Source: Polyangiaceae bacterium UTPRO1 (GTDB lineage: Bacteria; Desulfobacterota; Binatia; UTPRO1). Taken from it: DNA of 64,000 bases. Position numbers and translations under genes: made by a program. The stretch covers positions 1-64,000 of the forward strand of contig MWST01000021.1 in the NCBI GenBank assembly GCA_002050235.1, in the 5' to 3' direction. Positions 39,047-47,303 of this stretch are shown in pieces. The notes under the pieces were generated by a model. That model saw nothing but the letters and a program-made list of their open reading frames with translations, had not been told where the DNA came from and ran no database searches. The stretch's first letter is position 1. The number at the start of each line of letters is the position of its first letter.

Positions 39047-40315
39047 CTAAATGTCCGGCGGAACGAACTCGAATGCGCCGCTGTCGCAGGTGTTGACTCG
39101 CGCTGCGCCGCGCTGGTCGGTCGCCGGACAGGGGTCGACGCCGTGGTCGATCGCCGGGCTCCCCGCCTTGAGCGCATGCGTGGGCGTCGCGCCGCCGTTC
39201 TTCTTGAGATCGAGACCGGCGAGCTTGAGCTTCAGGTTCTGCGATGCGCCGTCGAGCCCGCAGCTGGCCCCGCTTTCGATGTTGCCGCCGTCGAGGCTCA
39301 TGGGCCCGGCGCAGCCGCTCGGCTTGTTCTTGTCGAAGAGCGTGTTGTGGAGGGTGATGCTGCACGTACCGTCGTTGCCGATCCCGCCACCGCCGTCTTT
39401 CACCTTGTTGCCCTTGAGCGTGACGTTCGTCAGTGAGAGCGCGCCGTACTGCTCGCAGCCGATGCCGCCGCCTTTTTCCCGACCGCCGTTGCCGCTGAAG
39501 GTGCAATTGGTGAGCGCCACCGTGTGCCCTGCGCCCTCCACTTCCATGCCGCCCGAATCGTCCTTCGACTTGTTCTTGGCCACCGTGACGTTCGTCAGAA
39601 CGGTGTCGGTACCGTCGAGGTCGATCCCGCCGGCATCGTCGCCGGCCTTGTTGCCGGCCACGAGAACGTCGGTGAGGGTCAGATTGCTGCCGACGCAGGA
39701 GATGCCGCCGCCGTCGTCTCCCGCCTTGTTGCCCGTCACCCTGACGTCGGTGAGCTGCAAGGTGCTGCCGCTGTAGCAGGCGATGCCGCCGCCGCTCGCG
39801 GAGGTGGCGTTCTTGGCCAGCACTACGTCCTGGAGCTCTAGAGTCGCCGCGGCGCTGAGGATCCCGCCGCCGCTGGCGGCGTCGCTGTACACGCCCTTGG
39901 CTCCGGCCTGGCCGTTCGCCACGGTGAGATGGGAGATGGTGACCGCGGCCCCGGGCCGGATGTCGAAGACCCGGTCTTTCTTGCCTTTGATCACCGTCGC
40001 TTTCGTTCCGGCGCCGATGATGTCGATCTCTCCCGTGAGATCGAGGTCTCCGGTAGCCGCCGCATCTTCGGAGGCTCCGACGAGCTTCAGCGTGTACTTG
40101 CCGGCAGGTACGTTGATGACGTCGGACTCGGCATTGGCGTTGGCTTCCTGCACCGCTGCCCGTAGCGTGCACTGCCCCGCGGCGCTGGCGCACGTGCCGT
40201 CGATGGCCGCATCGGGGGCATCGGCGGTAGTGTCGACGGCGAAGACGGCGGCGGACGTCGGAGAGGCGACGAGGAGAGCGACGGCCGCGGAGACGACGGC
40301 GAGCGCGGAGGTCAT
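39047..40315 (-). CDS. Secreted right-handed beta-helix protein with CSLREA-type N-terminus
   Basis: This is a 422-residue exported protein. A signal peptide (LAVVSAAVALLVASPTSAA) precedes a CSLREA-like segment (CTLRAAVQEANANAESDVINVPAG). About ten parallel-beta-helix turns follow, each with a GGGI-type corner and an N-K/T-A asparagine ladder position, for example VTGNKAGDDGGGISC and VAGNKAGDDAGGIDL. The C-terminus reads SPAIDHGVDPCPATDQRGAAR, usual for this family. It lacks an evident catalytic site and is probably an adhesin or structural surface protein. Confidence 0.8.
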   Translation of the reverse strand: MTSALAVVSAAVALLVASPTSAAVFAVDTTADAPDAAIDGTCASAAGQCTLRAAVQEANANAESDVINVPAGKYTLKLVGASEDAAATGDLDLTGEIDIIGAGTKATVIKGKKDRVFDIRPGAAVTISHLTVANGQAGAKGVYSDAASGGGILSAAATLELQDVVLAKNATSASGGGIACYSGSTLQLTDVRVTGNKAGDDGGGISCVGSNLTLTDVLVAGNKAGDDAGGIDLDGTDTVLTNVTVAKNKSKDDSGGMEVEGAGHTVALTNCTFSGNGGREKGGGIGCEQYGALSLTNVTLKGNKVKDGGGGIGNDGTCSITLHNTLFDKNKPSGCAGPMSLDGGNIESGASCGLDGASQNLKLKLAGLDLKKNGGATPTHALKAGSPAIDHGVDPCPATDQRGAARVNTCDSGAFEFVPPDI

Positions 40316-40623
40316 GGCGACCCGCCTACCAAAAACGGGCGACGGACGGCAATCCGTGGCGGCGTCGCCACGGAGCGCTCGTGCGCCGGCGGGCCGGCCC
40401 CGATCGGGCAACGCTCGTTCGCTTTCCGTGGAGCGGGCTCCGAGCTCGCGGGTCGCCGGCCGCGCCCGGTATCGGTTCGCGCAGCGTGTCGACGCTGATG
40501 CGCTCCGCATGCCGGCGCGCATTTTTCGCTTGACGACGGCGACCGGCACAGGCCACTCTGCCGTGGTTGCCGCCGGGCGCGGCCGAGCCGGCTGCAAGCA
40601 TCGGGGCGGAGACGGAGGTGAGG
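40316..40623. other. Divergent intergenic region between two secreted repeat proteins
   Basis: This 308-bp gap separates two genes that point away from each other and must hold both promoters. A 9-bp perfect inverted repeat occurs at 40353-40374. TTGACG at 40529-40534 is a possible -35 for the plus-strand gene, but no acceptable -10 follows at the usual spacing. Nothing else was recognised. Confidence 0.5.
40353..40374. repeat. Inverted repeat, 9-bp stem with 4-nt loop
   Basis: The arms TCCGTGGCG and CGCCACGGA are perfect complements around GCGT. It lies 38 bp upstream of the beta-helix gene and could be an operator or a leader hairpin. There is no T-run, so it is not a typical terminator. 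Confidence 0.55.
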
Positions 40624-42132
40624 ATGATGCGGTCGATTCTCGTGGCGGGAGTAGTCTCTGCTTTTATGATTCCGGCGCTGGCGCCGCGCGCGGCACTGGC
40701 CGCCGGCAACGTCACGGCCCAGGTGATCGGCGGCAACCTGGTCGTGACCGGCGACGGAGCCTCGAACGAGATCATGATCGACCAGTTTGGTCTCGCCGCC
40801 GGCGAGATTCGCATCACGCCGACCGCTACGACCGTGAACGGCGGCGGCGGTGCCGTGGTATTGAGCGGCTTCACGGGCGACGTGCAGGCGGCCCTCGATG
40901 CCGGTGACGACAGCCTAACTTTCGACGAGACCGACATACCGGGAAGCTTGTCGGTGGCTGGCGGAGCCGGCAGCGATACGCTCACCGTCACAGCCTCGAC
41001 TATCGCCGGCAAGGCCGCCGTCGACCTCGGGGCCGGCGGCGGGGCTGTCGTGTTCGCTGGCGGCAGCGCCGTGGGCGGTGGACTCGAGGTGATCGGCAGT
41101 GCCGATTTGGATTCGCTGTACCTGGGCTCTGTCGGGATCGGCGGCAAGGTGAAGGCGATGCTCGGCGACGGCGTGAATACGGTGGTCGTCGACCAGATCA
41201 GTCTCCTTGCCGGCAGTGTCACCGTCTCCGGCGGCAATGACGCGGATACTCTCGTGCTCTCCCGCTCCGATGTGCTCGGCAAGGTGGATGCACGGTTGGG
41301 CGGCGGCGTGAACGTGATCGACATCGTCGATAGCAGAGTCGGCGGCGGACTCAAGGTCACGAGCGGCGACCAGCAGGATACCGTTGTTCTCGCGAACTCG
41401 GTGGTCATGGGCAAGATCGATGCAGCGCTCGGCGGAGCCGACAACGCCCTGGTAGTGAACGGATCCACGCGCGTGAAGGGGATCGTCCTCACTACCGGCG
41501 ACGGTAACGATACGTTCGGCTTCACAGAAGGGGAGGTGATCGGCAAAACGAGCGTCAAGCTCGGCGGCGGTACGAATACGGTCGCAGTCCAGTTCGGCGC
41601 CGCCGTGCTCGGCAGCCTCGGCGTCGAGACCGGCGGCGGCAGCGACACCCTGGTCTTCACCGCCGCCGGCGTCACCGGCAAGGTGAGTGCCAAGCTCGGC
41701 GAAGGTCAGAACACCGTCGTTTTGCAGAACGCTACGTTCGTCGGTGGGAAGCTCGATATCACGACCGGCGCCGGCATGGACACATTGGTGGTGACGGGGT
41801 CGAGCAAGGTCTCAGGCACGCTCAAAGGATCGCTCGGCGACGGCTCGAACACGTTTGTCGGTGACGCCGTCAGCAGCTTCGGCGGTTCGGTCGACGTCAA
41901 GACCGGCCCCGGAGACGATGTGCTGCATCTCCTCTCTGCCACTGTCGCGAAGAGCGTGAAGCTCGATGCCGGCGACGGACAAAACCAGGTATTCGTGCAG
42001 TCGGACAAAATCGGCGGCAAAGTCGCGATTGCGGCCGGCAGCGGCGATGACGTGATCGATCTCACCGATAGCTGGATCCGGGGTTCGGTATCCATCAAGG
42101 CAGGCGGCGGCATGAACACGATCACGCCGTGA
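40624..42132 (+). CDS. Secreted solenoid protein of 22-residue GxGx(D/N)T repeats
   Basis: This is a 502-residue protein. A signal peptide (ILVAGVVSAFMIPALAPRAALA) is followed by a repeat array running to the last residue. The unit is 22-23 residues with consensus G-K/S-V-x-V-x-x-G-x-G-x-[D/N]-T-V-V-L-x-x-S-x-V-x. The key position alternates strictly Asp then Asn over most of the array (GGGSDTLVF, GEGQNTVVL, GAGMDTLVV, GDGSNTFVG, GPGDDVLHL, GDGQNQVFV). The motif resembles half an RTX nonapeptide, but the period is 22 and not 9. GGAGG lies 5 nt before the ATG at 40624; an ATG follows at 40627. The function is unknown; an elongated surface or calcium-binding beta-solenoid is inferred. Confidence 0.8.
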   Translation: MMRSILVAGVVSAFMIPALAPRAALAAGNVTAQVIGGNLVVTGDGASNEIMIDQFGLAAGEIRITPTATTVNGGGGAVVLSGFTGDVQAALDAGDDSLTFDETDIPGSLSVAGGAGSDTLTVTASTIAGKAAVDLGAGGGAVVFAGGSAVGGGLEVIGSADLDSLYLGSVGIGGKVKAMLGDGVNTVVVDQISLLAGSVTVSGGNDADTLVLSRSDVLGKVDARLGGGVNVIDIVDSRVGGGLKVTSGDQQDTVVLANSVVMGKIDAALGGADNALVVNGSTRVKGIVLTTGDGNDTFGFTEGEVIGKTSVKLGGGTNTVAVQFGAAVLGSLGVETGGGSDTLVFTAAGVTGKVSAKLGEGQNTVVLQNATFVGGKLDITTGAGMDTLVVTGSSKVSGTLKGSLGDGSNTFVGDAVSSFGGSVDVKTGPGDDVLHLLSATVAKSVKLDAGDGQNQVFVQSDKIGGKVAIAAGSGDDVIDLTDSWIRGSVSIKAGGGMNTITP

Positions 42133-42516
42133 GCATTGCCTGCCGGGAGCTTCGCCCGACCCGCTACTGCTTCCGATACTTGCCGGCACCCGTGAACCGC
42201 AAAGAGATCGGCATCTGCCTTCCCGTAGCCCCTGATGGTCACGGTCACGACGGTGTCAGTGGTATTGGACACGGTGAGGACGGTTGCAGTGGCAGGGCTG
42301 TCCCAGGGGGCGAAATATAGGAGCGTCCTCTGCGGGGCTTTGGGTGTCGGTGCGACTCCGCCCGTGTCGTTCCCGCTCGCAGGGTGGGCTCCCGGCGGAA
42401 GCCGGCGGAGGCACGCCCCTTGGGGCGCCGGGCGCGTGCTTGGTATGTGGTTCGCGTCGCGACCGTGCGGTGCCGCGGCCCGCAACCGGTCACAGTTCCG
42501 GAAGGAGGGACGAGTC
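42133..42516. other. Gap with a minus-strand coding-like remnant
   Basis: This is 384 bp between the solenoid gene and the first SUMF1-like gene. On the minus strand, about 42345 down to 42180 reads as protein-like (PKAPQRTLLYFAPW, LTVSNTTDTVVTVTIRGYG) but has no clear start, and the frame continues into antisense of the solenoid gene. GTCCTCTGCGGGGC at 42325-42338 recurs at 39032-39045 beside the beta-helix stop. The ribosome-binding site GGAGG (42504-42508) of the next gene closes the gap. Confidence 0.4.
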
Positions 42517-43323
42517 ATGAGGTACGCAACGATGACGGCTTGCGCGGCGCTCGTGCTCGCCTACGTGTCCGGTCCGGCGGCGGCGCAGGGCGCGAAGCCG
42601 CTCAGGAAGTGCGCGCCCGACGCCGTCGTGTCGGGGACGGTGTGCATGGACAGGTACGAGGCGAGCGTCTGGCGGGTGCCGGACCCGCGCGGCGCCAACA
42701 AGAAGCTCGTGAAGAAGCTGCAGCAGGGGAAGGCGAAGGCGGCCGATCTGGTCGCGGGCGGTGCGATTCAGCTCGGCGTTGCGAACGACGACTATGCGCC
42801 GTGCAGCGACAGCGGACAGAACTGTTTGGACGACATCTACGCGGCGAGCCTGCCCGGCGTGAAGCCGTCGGCGCACCTCACCTGGTTCCAGGCGCAGGCG
42901 GCGTGCGACAACGCCGCGAAGCGGTTGCCGTCGAACGCCGAGTGGCAGGCGGCCGTGACGGGCACGCCGGATCCCGGGCCCGACAACGGCACGACCGATT
43001 GCAAGACCACAGGCCAGGACACCACCCTCACCGGCTCGCGGTCTGCCTGTGTCTCGACACGCGGAGCGTTCGACATGGTGGGAAACCTCTACGAGTGGGT
43101 AGCCGACTGGGTGCCGCGCTCGACCACGTGTGGGGCGTGGAGCGCCGAGGTCAGCCCGACGGGGGATCAGCAGTGTCTGGCGGGTGCGGCGACGACGGGT
43201 GAGCCAGGTGCGCTCCGGCGCGGCGGCAGCATAGGCTACGGTGCTTCGGCCGGCCCGCTTGCGATCGCTGCCGACACGCCGTCCTTGGCGAATTCCGGAA
43301 TCGGCTTCCGTTGCGCCCGTTAG
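42517..43323 (+). CDS. Secreted SUMF1/PvdO-like domain protein, copy 1
   Basis: This is a 268-residue exported protein. GGAGG lies 8 nt before the ATG, and a signal peptide (MTACAALVLAYVSGPAAAQ) follows. The SUMF1 fold is recognisable by CMDRYEASVWRVPD, RLPSNAEWQAAV, GAFDMVGNLYEWVADWV and the closing GIGFRCAR. It lacks the paired catalytic cysteines of true formylglycine-generating enzymes (the C-x4-C stretch before GFRC is missing), so it is not expected to activate the sulfatase. It is a close paralogue of the gene at 43806. Function unknown. Confidence 0.82.
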   Translation: MRYATMTACAALVLAYVSGPAAAQGAKPLRKCAPDAVVSGTVCMDRYEASVWRVPDPRGANKKLVKKLQQGKAKAADLVAGGAIQLGVANDDYAPCSDSGQNCLDDIYAASLPGVKPSAHLTWFQAQAACDNAAKRLPSNAEWQAAVTGTPDPGPDNGTTDCKTTGQDTTLTGSRSACVSTRGAFDMVGNLYEWVADWVPRSTTCGAWSAEVSPTGDQQCLAGAATTGEPGALRRGGSIGYGASAGPLAIAADTPSLANSGIGFRCAR

Positions 43324-43377
43324 TCAGGGACCGCGACACAATTTCTCGATCGGCCGGGGTCTGGTAGGACGCGAGAC

Positions 43378-43758
43378 GTGTCCGGGTTCTTCGTCCGCCT
43401 GCTGATCGCCGCGCTCGGCCTCTGGCTCGCGCAGGCGCTGGTTCCCGGCGTGGAGATCCGCGGCGCGGGTACGTTGCTCGTTGCGGCGCTGCTCCTCGGT
43501 CTGGTGAACGCCGTCGTCCGACCGCTCGTGGTGATACTGACCCTGCCGATCACGGTCGTGACGCTCGGACTCTTTCTCTGGGTCGTGAACGCGATGATGC
43601 TAGCACTCGTCGCCGCACTCCTCGTCGGCTTCACGCTCTCGGGTTTCGGTTCGGCGCTGCTCGGTGCGCTCGTCGTCTCGATCACGGGCTGGATCGCGTC
43701 GTGGTATGTCGGGTCGTCGGGACGCTTCGAGGTGATCATCGTCGAGCGGCGGCTATGA
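43378..43758 (+). CDS. Phage-holin-4_2-like membrane protein
   Basis: This is a 126-residue protein with a GTG start and four helices: LLIAALGLWLAQALVPG, LLVAALLLGLVNAVVRPL, LTLPITVVTLGLFLWVVNAMMLALVA and LLGALVVSITGWIASW. The motif VNAVVRPLVVILTLPITVVTLG is the hallmark of the chromosomal Phage_holin_4_2 (PF04020-type) family. Despite the name, members are not phage lysis proteins as far as known. It sits between the two SUMF1-like paralogues. Confidence 0.85.
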   Translation: MSGFFVRLLIAALGLWLAQALVPGVEIRGAGTLLVAALLLGLVNAVVRPLVVILTLPITVVTLGLFLWVVNAMMLALVAALLVGFTLSGFGSALLGALVVSITGWIASWYVGSSGRFEVIIVERRL

Positions 43759-43805
43759 GCGCCGCTCTCCTGCTGGACGCGCTGCGGCGCAAGGAGGAAC
43801 AAATC

Positions 43806-44621
43806 GTGAGATACGCAACGATGATGGTCGGCGCGGCGCTGGTGCTCGCCTACGTGGTCGGTCCGGCGGCGGCGCAGGGCGCGAAGCCGCTCCGGAAGTG
43901 CGCGCCCGACGCCGTCGTGTCGGGGACGGTGTGCATCGACAGGTATGAGGCGAGCGTCTGGCGGGTGCCGGACCCGCGCGGCGCCAACAAGAAGCTCGTG
44001 AAGAAGCTGCAGCAGGGGAAGGCGAAGGTGGCCGATCTCATGGCCGGCGGTGCCACCCAGCTCGGCGTTCCGTACGGCAACTACGCGCCGTGCAACCGCA
44101 ACGGGCAGAACTGCCTGGACGACATCTACGCGGCGAGCCTGCCCGGAGTGAAGCCGTCGGCGTACAGCACCTGGTTCCAGGCGCAGGCGGCGTGCGACAA
44201 CGTGGCGAAGCGGTTGCCGTCGAACGCCGAGTGGCAGGCGGCCGTGACGGGCACGCCGGATCCTGGGCCCGACAACGGCACGACCGATTGCAAGACCACA
44301 GGCCAGGACACCACCCTCACCGGTTCGCGGTCCGCCTGCGTCTCGGCGCGCGGGGCGTTCGACATGGTGGGAAACCTCTCGGAGTGGGTGGCGGACTGGG
44401 TGCCGGGCTCGACCTCGTGTGGGGCGTGGAGCGCCGAGGTCAGCCCGACGGGGGATCATCAGTGTCTGCTGGGGGCGACGACGGGAACTACGGATGAACC
44501 CGGTGCGCTGCTGCGCGGCGGTGGCTACAACAGCCTTACGGGTGCCGGTCCGCTCACGGTCAATGGTTCAATCGCACCGTCAATCGGGGGCCCTACGATC
44601 GGCTTCCGTTGCGCCCGCTAG
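43806..44621 (+). CDS. Secreted SUMF1/PvdO-like domain protein, copy 2
   Basis: This is a 271-residue paralogue of the gene at 42517, nearly identical over long blocks (for example KPLRKCAPDAVVSGTVC, DPRGANKKLVKKLQQGKAK, NGTTDCKTTGQDTTLTGSR). Differences cluster in the last 70 residues (LLRGGGYNSLTGAGPLTVNG) and around residue 90. AAGGAGG lies about 8 nt before the GTG start. It also lacks the formylglycine-generating cysteine pair. Tandem duplication with C-terminal divergence suggests a variable ligand-facing face, as in other SUMF1/C-type-lectin-like folds. Confidence 0.82.
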   Translation: MRYATMMVGAALVLAYVVGPAAAQGAKPLRKCAPDAVVSGTVCIDRYEASVWRVPDPRGANKKLVKKLQQGKAKVADLMAGGATQLGVPYGNYAPCNRNGQNCLDDIYAASLPGVKPSAYSTWFQAQAACDNVAKRLPSNAEWQAAVTGTPDPGPDNGTTDCKTTGQDTTLTGSRSACVSARGAFDMVGNLSEWVADWVPGSTSCGAWSAEVSPTGDHQCLLGATTGTTDEPGALLRGGGYNSLTGAGPLTVNGSIAPSIGGPTIGFRCAR

Positions 44622-44723
44622 TCGCATCCACGTAGGGAACGCGCGGTCGCGCCTGCCGTCACGCAGCGGGTGATCCGCGATCCGATCACCGGGACGGCCG
44701 CGCTGCGGGAGCGGCATCGCGGG

Positions 44724-45896
44724 TCACGATGCGGGGCCGGTGACCGGCGCCGTGATCGAGTCGACGATCGTAGCCAGCGCTGCGAGCCGCCGTCCGGCAC
44801 GGCCGGCGGTCCAGGGAGGGCGGCCTGGCGCCGCTCCCGCCAGATCGGCGGCGGCTCGTTCCGGACCGCCGGGACTACGGCCGAGCGCCCGCGCCGCAAC
44901 GTCGCGGAGGTTGATCGGGTCGGACGTGGCGATGCCTTCGGCGGCGAGCAGATCGAGCGTGAAGCGACCCCAGGAGCAGAGCCGGTCTCCGACCTGCAAG
45001 AATGATGCGAAGCGGGCCCGGGCCGCACCGACGGTCTCACCTCCGGCGAAGCGTGTCGGCGGCAGCTCGAGGTGGCTCGGCACCGATGGGGCGAGGGGTC
45101 GGCGCGGTGCCAGCATGGCTTCGAAGCGCTCGCCGCTGTCGTAGCGCTCGGCCACCAACTGGAGCAGCTCGGGATCTCCCGGCAACCGTGCCGATCTCGG
45201 GTGGGCGTTGGCCTCGGCGTGCACGAGCACCAGCCGCCGGCGCTCCTTGACGAGCATGGCGCCCAGGCGCTCGCGCTCGGGGATGCGCCGGCGCGGCGCG
45301 TGGAAATAAGGATTCGGTCGCGTCGTCTTGTATGGCAGGTGTTGCTCGACCATCTGCTCGAAGGCGCGCAGGAGCGGCAGGAACCGTCCGCGATCGTCCT
45401 CCAGGCGGCCGAGGACCTGGACCACCGCTTCGACGGTGGCCAGGCAGTGCGCGGCGGGTTCGCGACGGATGCGGTATCGGCCCGGCTGCGGCGGCGTGAA
45501 CGCCACCCGCGGCAGACGTTGCAGGCAGGCGCTTCGCGCCAGCATCTTTCGCGCCTGGGTCCAGGTGCCGTCGATCACCACCAGGGTCGTCGGCGGTCCG
45601 CCGGGCAGCGCCCAGGGCTCGATGGCATCCTCGCCCGGGAAGAGTAGGGCCGTGCCGTGCGGGTTTGCCGCCAGCGCCCGGACCCGTGGGTGCCGGTCGA
45701 GATCGCCGGCGACGTGCAGCTCGGAGTTGGCGAGCCCGAGGTTCGTCATGCGCGCCGTGCCGATCGGCATGCGGTACTCCCGCGGGTGCTGCAGGAAGAC
45801 GATGCGCGTCCGGCTCGGGATCGGCGTCAGGTGCGCGCAATAGCAGTGGGATGCCGGGCGGAGACAGCGTCGGCACCGCGGTCGGTAGGCGGCCAC
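44724..45896 (-). CDS. DTW-domain tRNA-uridine aminocarboxypropyltransferase-like protein
   Basis: This is a 390-residue protein. The N-terminal zinc motif CRRCLRPASHCYC, SRTRIVFLQHPREY, and the signature VVIDGTWTQARKML identify the DTW (TapT/YfiP) family, which makes acp3U in tRNA from S-adenosylmethionine. E. coli TapT is about 230 residues; here about 150 extra C-terminal residues (ELPPTRFAGGETVGAARARFASFLQ onward) form an unidentified extension. The GTG at 45896 was chosen as the first start before the Cys cluster. Divergent from the NnrU-like gene. Confidence 0.85.
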   Translation of the reverse strand: MAAYRPRCRRCLRPASHCYCAHLTPIPSRTRIVFLQHPREYRMPIGTARMTNLGLANSELHVAGDLDRHPRVRALAANPHGTALLFPGEDAIEPWALPGGPPTTLVVIDGTWTQARKMLARSACLQRLPRVAFTPPQPGRYRIRREPAAHCLATVEAVVQVLGRLEDDRGRFLPLLRAFEQMVEQHLPYKTTRPNPYFHAPRRRIPERERLGAMLVKERRRLVLVHAEANAHPRSARLPGDPELLQLVAERYDSGERFEAMLAPRRPLAPSVPSHLELPPTRFAGGETVGAARARFASFLQVGDRLCSWGRFTLDLLAAEGIATSDPINLRDVAARALGRSPGGPERAAADLAGAAPGRPPWTAGRAGRRLAALATIVDSITAPVTGPAS

Positions 45897-46055
45897 GCGG
45901 CTTCTTAGCAGGTCGGGCGTGAGCGCGCCCGCGCCGGACCTCCCGCCGACCCGTGGATCGGTGTGCCCGCAGGGTTCGCAGGGCTGCGAGATCGCCCCGC
46001 GCGCAGCGGTTGCGCTGGCGCCGGGCGATCTTCTATGTGTCCGGCGCCAGGAACG

Positions 46056-46721
46056 ATGTCGCCGACGTCTGCAATCGTGCTCCTCTGGATCGGATTCGCG
46101 GCCACGCACATGGGGCTGTCGACGGCAGCGGTTCGCCGGAGCCTGGTAGCCCGCCTCGGCGAGACTGGCTTTCTCGGTCTCTACTCGCTCGTCGCCTTCG
46201 CCTTCTTCGTGCCTCTCGTCTGGACGTATTTCACCCACAAGCACGCGGGAATGCTCCTGTGGTCGATCCCGGTCGGGCCCGCGCTGCGCTGGGGGATCTA
46301 TGCGGGCATGACCGTGGCCTTCACGCTCGTCTTCGCCGGTATCGTGCGGCCGAGCCCGGCCAGCATCACGCCCGGAGAGGCGACACCGCGAGGCGCGCTG
46401 CGGCTTACTCGCCACCCGCTGGTCATGGGTCTGGGGCTCTTCGGCCTGCTCCATCTGATAGCCAACGGCCACGCGGCCGACGTCGCGTTTTTCTCGGGAT
46501 TCCCGTTATTTGCGGTCATCGGATGCTGGCACCAGGAGCGCCGGAAGCTGGTCTCCGGACCCCCCGGATTCGCGGCCTTCCTGCAGGCGACGCCCTTCCT
46601 GCCGTTTACCGGGTCGGCAACGCTACAGGGCATCCGCGAGCTCGGGCCGCTGGTGCTGCTGGGCGGACTTGCCCTGACCTCCATCCTGCGCTGGTTCCAC
46701 CCGGTTTGGTTCGGGGGCTGA
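46056..46721 (+). CDS. NnrU-like membrane protein
   Basis: This is a 221-residue protein with about six helices (SAIVLLWIGFAATHMGL, GLYSLVAFAFFVPLVWTYF, LGLFGLLHLIANGHAADVAFF and others). LTRHPLVMGLGLFGLLHLIANG is the NnrU/isoprenylcysteine-methyltransferase-like signature. NnrU was named for linkage to nitrite and nitric-oxide metabolism, but no denitrification genes are here. AGGA lies 5 nt before the ATG. It converges with the Hsp15-like gene. Confidence 0.85.
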   Translation: MSPTSAIVLLWIGFAATHMGLSTAAVRRSLVARLGETGFLGLYSLVAFAFFVPLVWTYFTHKHAGMLLWSIPVGPALRWGIYAGMTVAFTLVFAGIVRPSPASITPGEATPRGALRLTRHPLVMGLGLFGLLHLIANGHAADVAFFSGFPLFAVIGCWHQERRKLVSGPPGFAAFLQATPFLPFTGSATLQGIRELGPLVLLGGLALTSILRWFHPVWFGG

Positions 46722-46728
46722 TCGTCGA

Positions 46729-47148
46729 TCACGAACCGCGGCGGAGGCGGATGCTGACGCGACGCTCCTGCTTGGTCGGTCGCCCCGAGCGCATGAAGCT
46801 CCCGGCCGTGGCCTCGCGCCGCCGCGCCAGAGCCTCCGACCGGGCACTGGCGCTCTCCGGGGTCTCTTCGTAGAGCAGCGCCGCCTCGGGCGCCGGGCGG
46901 CGCTCTTCGGAGAGCCCGCGAACGACCACGATAGTGGCGATCTCGCCGCGCCGGATCTCGATGCGATCCCCGGGGCGCACGAGCTTCGCGGGTTTCGCCC
47001 GCGCGCCGTTCAGGTGGACGAGGCCGCCGGTCGCCGCCTCGGCGGCGCGGCTGCGGGTCTTGAAGAAGCGCGCCGCCCAGAGCCAGCGGTCGAGACGCGT
47101 CTCGGTCGGGGACGTCACGAGCTCACGCCTCGTGTTCCCGTGCGTCAT
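46729..47148 (-). CDS. hslR: Hsp15-like S4-domain RNA-binding protein
   Basis: This is a 139-residue protein whose S4 domain (TRLDRWLWAARFFKTRSRAAEAATGGLVHLNG, KLVRPGDRIEI) is followed by a basic helical tail (SEALARRREAT, RPTKQERR), as in Hsp15, which rescues stalled 50S subunits bearing nascent chains. The ATG at 47148 is used; a GTG eleven codons in is possible. Divergent from the pyrimidine operon. Confidence 0.88.
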   Translation of the reverse strand: MTHGNTRRELVTSPTETRLDRWLWAARFFKTRSRAAEAATGGLVHLNGARAKPAKLVRPGDRIEIRRGEIATIVVVRGLSEERRPAPEAALLYEETPESASARSEALARRREATAGSFMRSGRPTKQERRVSIRLRRGS

Positions 47149-47190
47149 GTGGCGTGGCCGCTGTAGAACGCGTGCGCAGGTGGTCGCAGC

Positions 47191-47219
47191 TTGACATGTT
47201 CCCCGGACGGGCGTACGAA
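47191..47219 (+). promoter_or_regulatory. Putative sigma-70 promoter of the pyr operon
   Basis: A perfect -35 hexamer TTGACA (47191-47196) is followed, after exactly 17 bp, by TACGAA (47214-47219), a 3-of-6 match to the -10. Predicted transcription would begin near 47226, just before the hairpin at 47228. Confidence 0.6.
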
Positions 47220-47227
47220 ATCCACGT

Positions 47228-47262
47228 ACCTTTTAATCTGATCCTCCGAGGTCGGGAAAGGT
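47228..47262 (+). promoter_or_regulatory. Putative PyrR-binding loop (anti-antiterminator) in the pyr leader
   Basis: A lower stem pairs ACCTTT (47228-47233) with AAAGGT (47257-47262). The enclosed GATCCTCCGAGGTC (47240-47253) closely resembles the PyrR-binding consensus ARUCCNGNGAGGYU, with mismatches at positions 1, 7 and 14. GAGGTCGGG (47248-47256) can alternatively pair, with wobbles and one mismatch, to CCCGGCTCC (47312-47320) in the 5' arm of the terminator. This gives the mutually exclusive structures expected of PyrR attenuation. Confidence 0.65.
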
Positions 47263-47303
47263 CGGTCCGGTGACCCTCTCCACGTTTCGTTCTTCCTCGT
47301 TCG

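Noticed and set aside
40529..40560. Sigma-70 promoter with TTGACG for the solenoid gene
   Set aside because: No acceptable -10 hexamer lies 16-18 bp downstream.
43378..43758. Prophage remnant because of a holin-family protein
   Set aside because: This family is common in bacterial chromosomes without phage, and no other phage gene is nearby.
42517..44621. Two formylglycine-generating enzymes serving the sulfatase at 34057
   Set aside because: Both proteins have the SUMF1 fold but lack the catalytic cysteine pair before GFRC and are 8-10 kb away with other secreted genes between.
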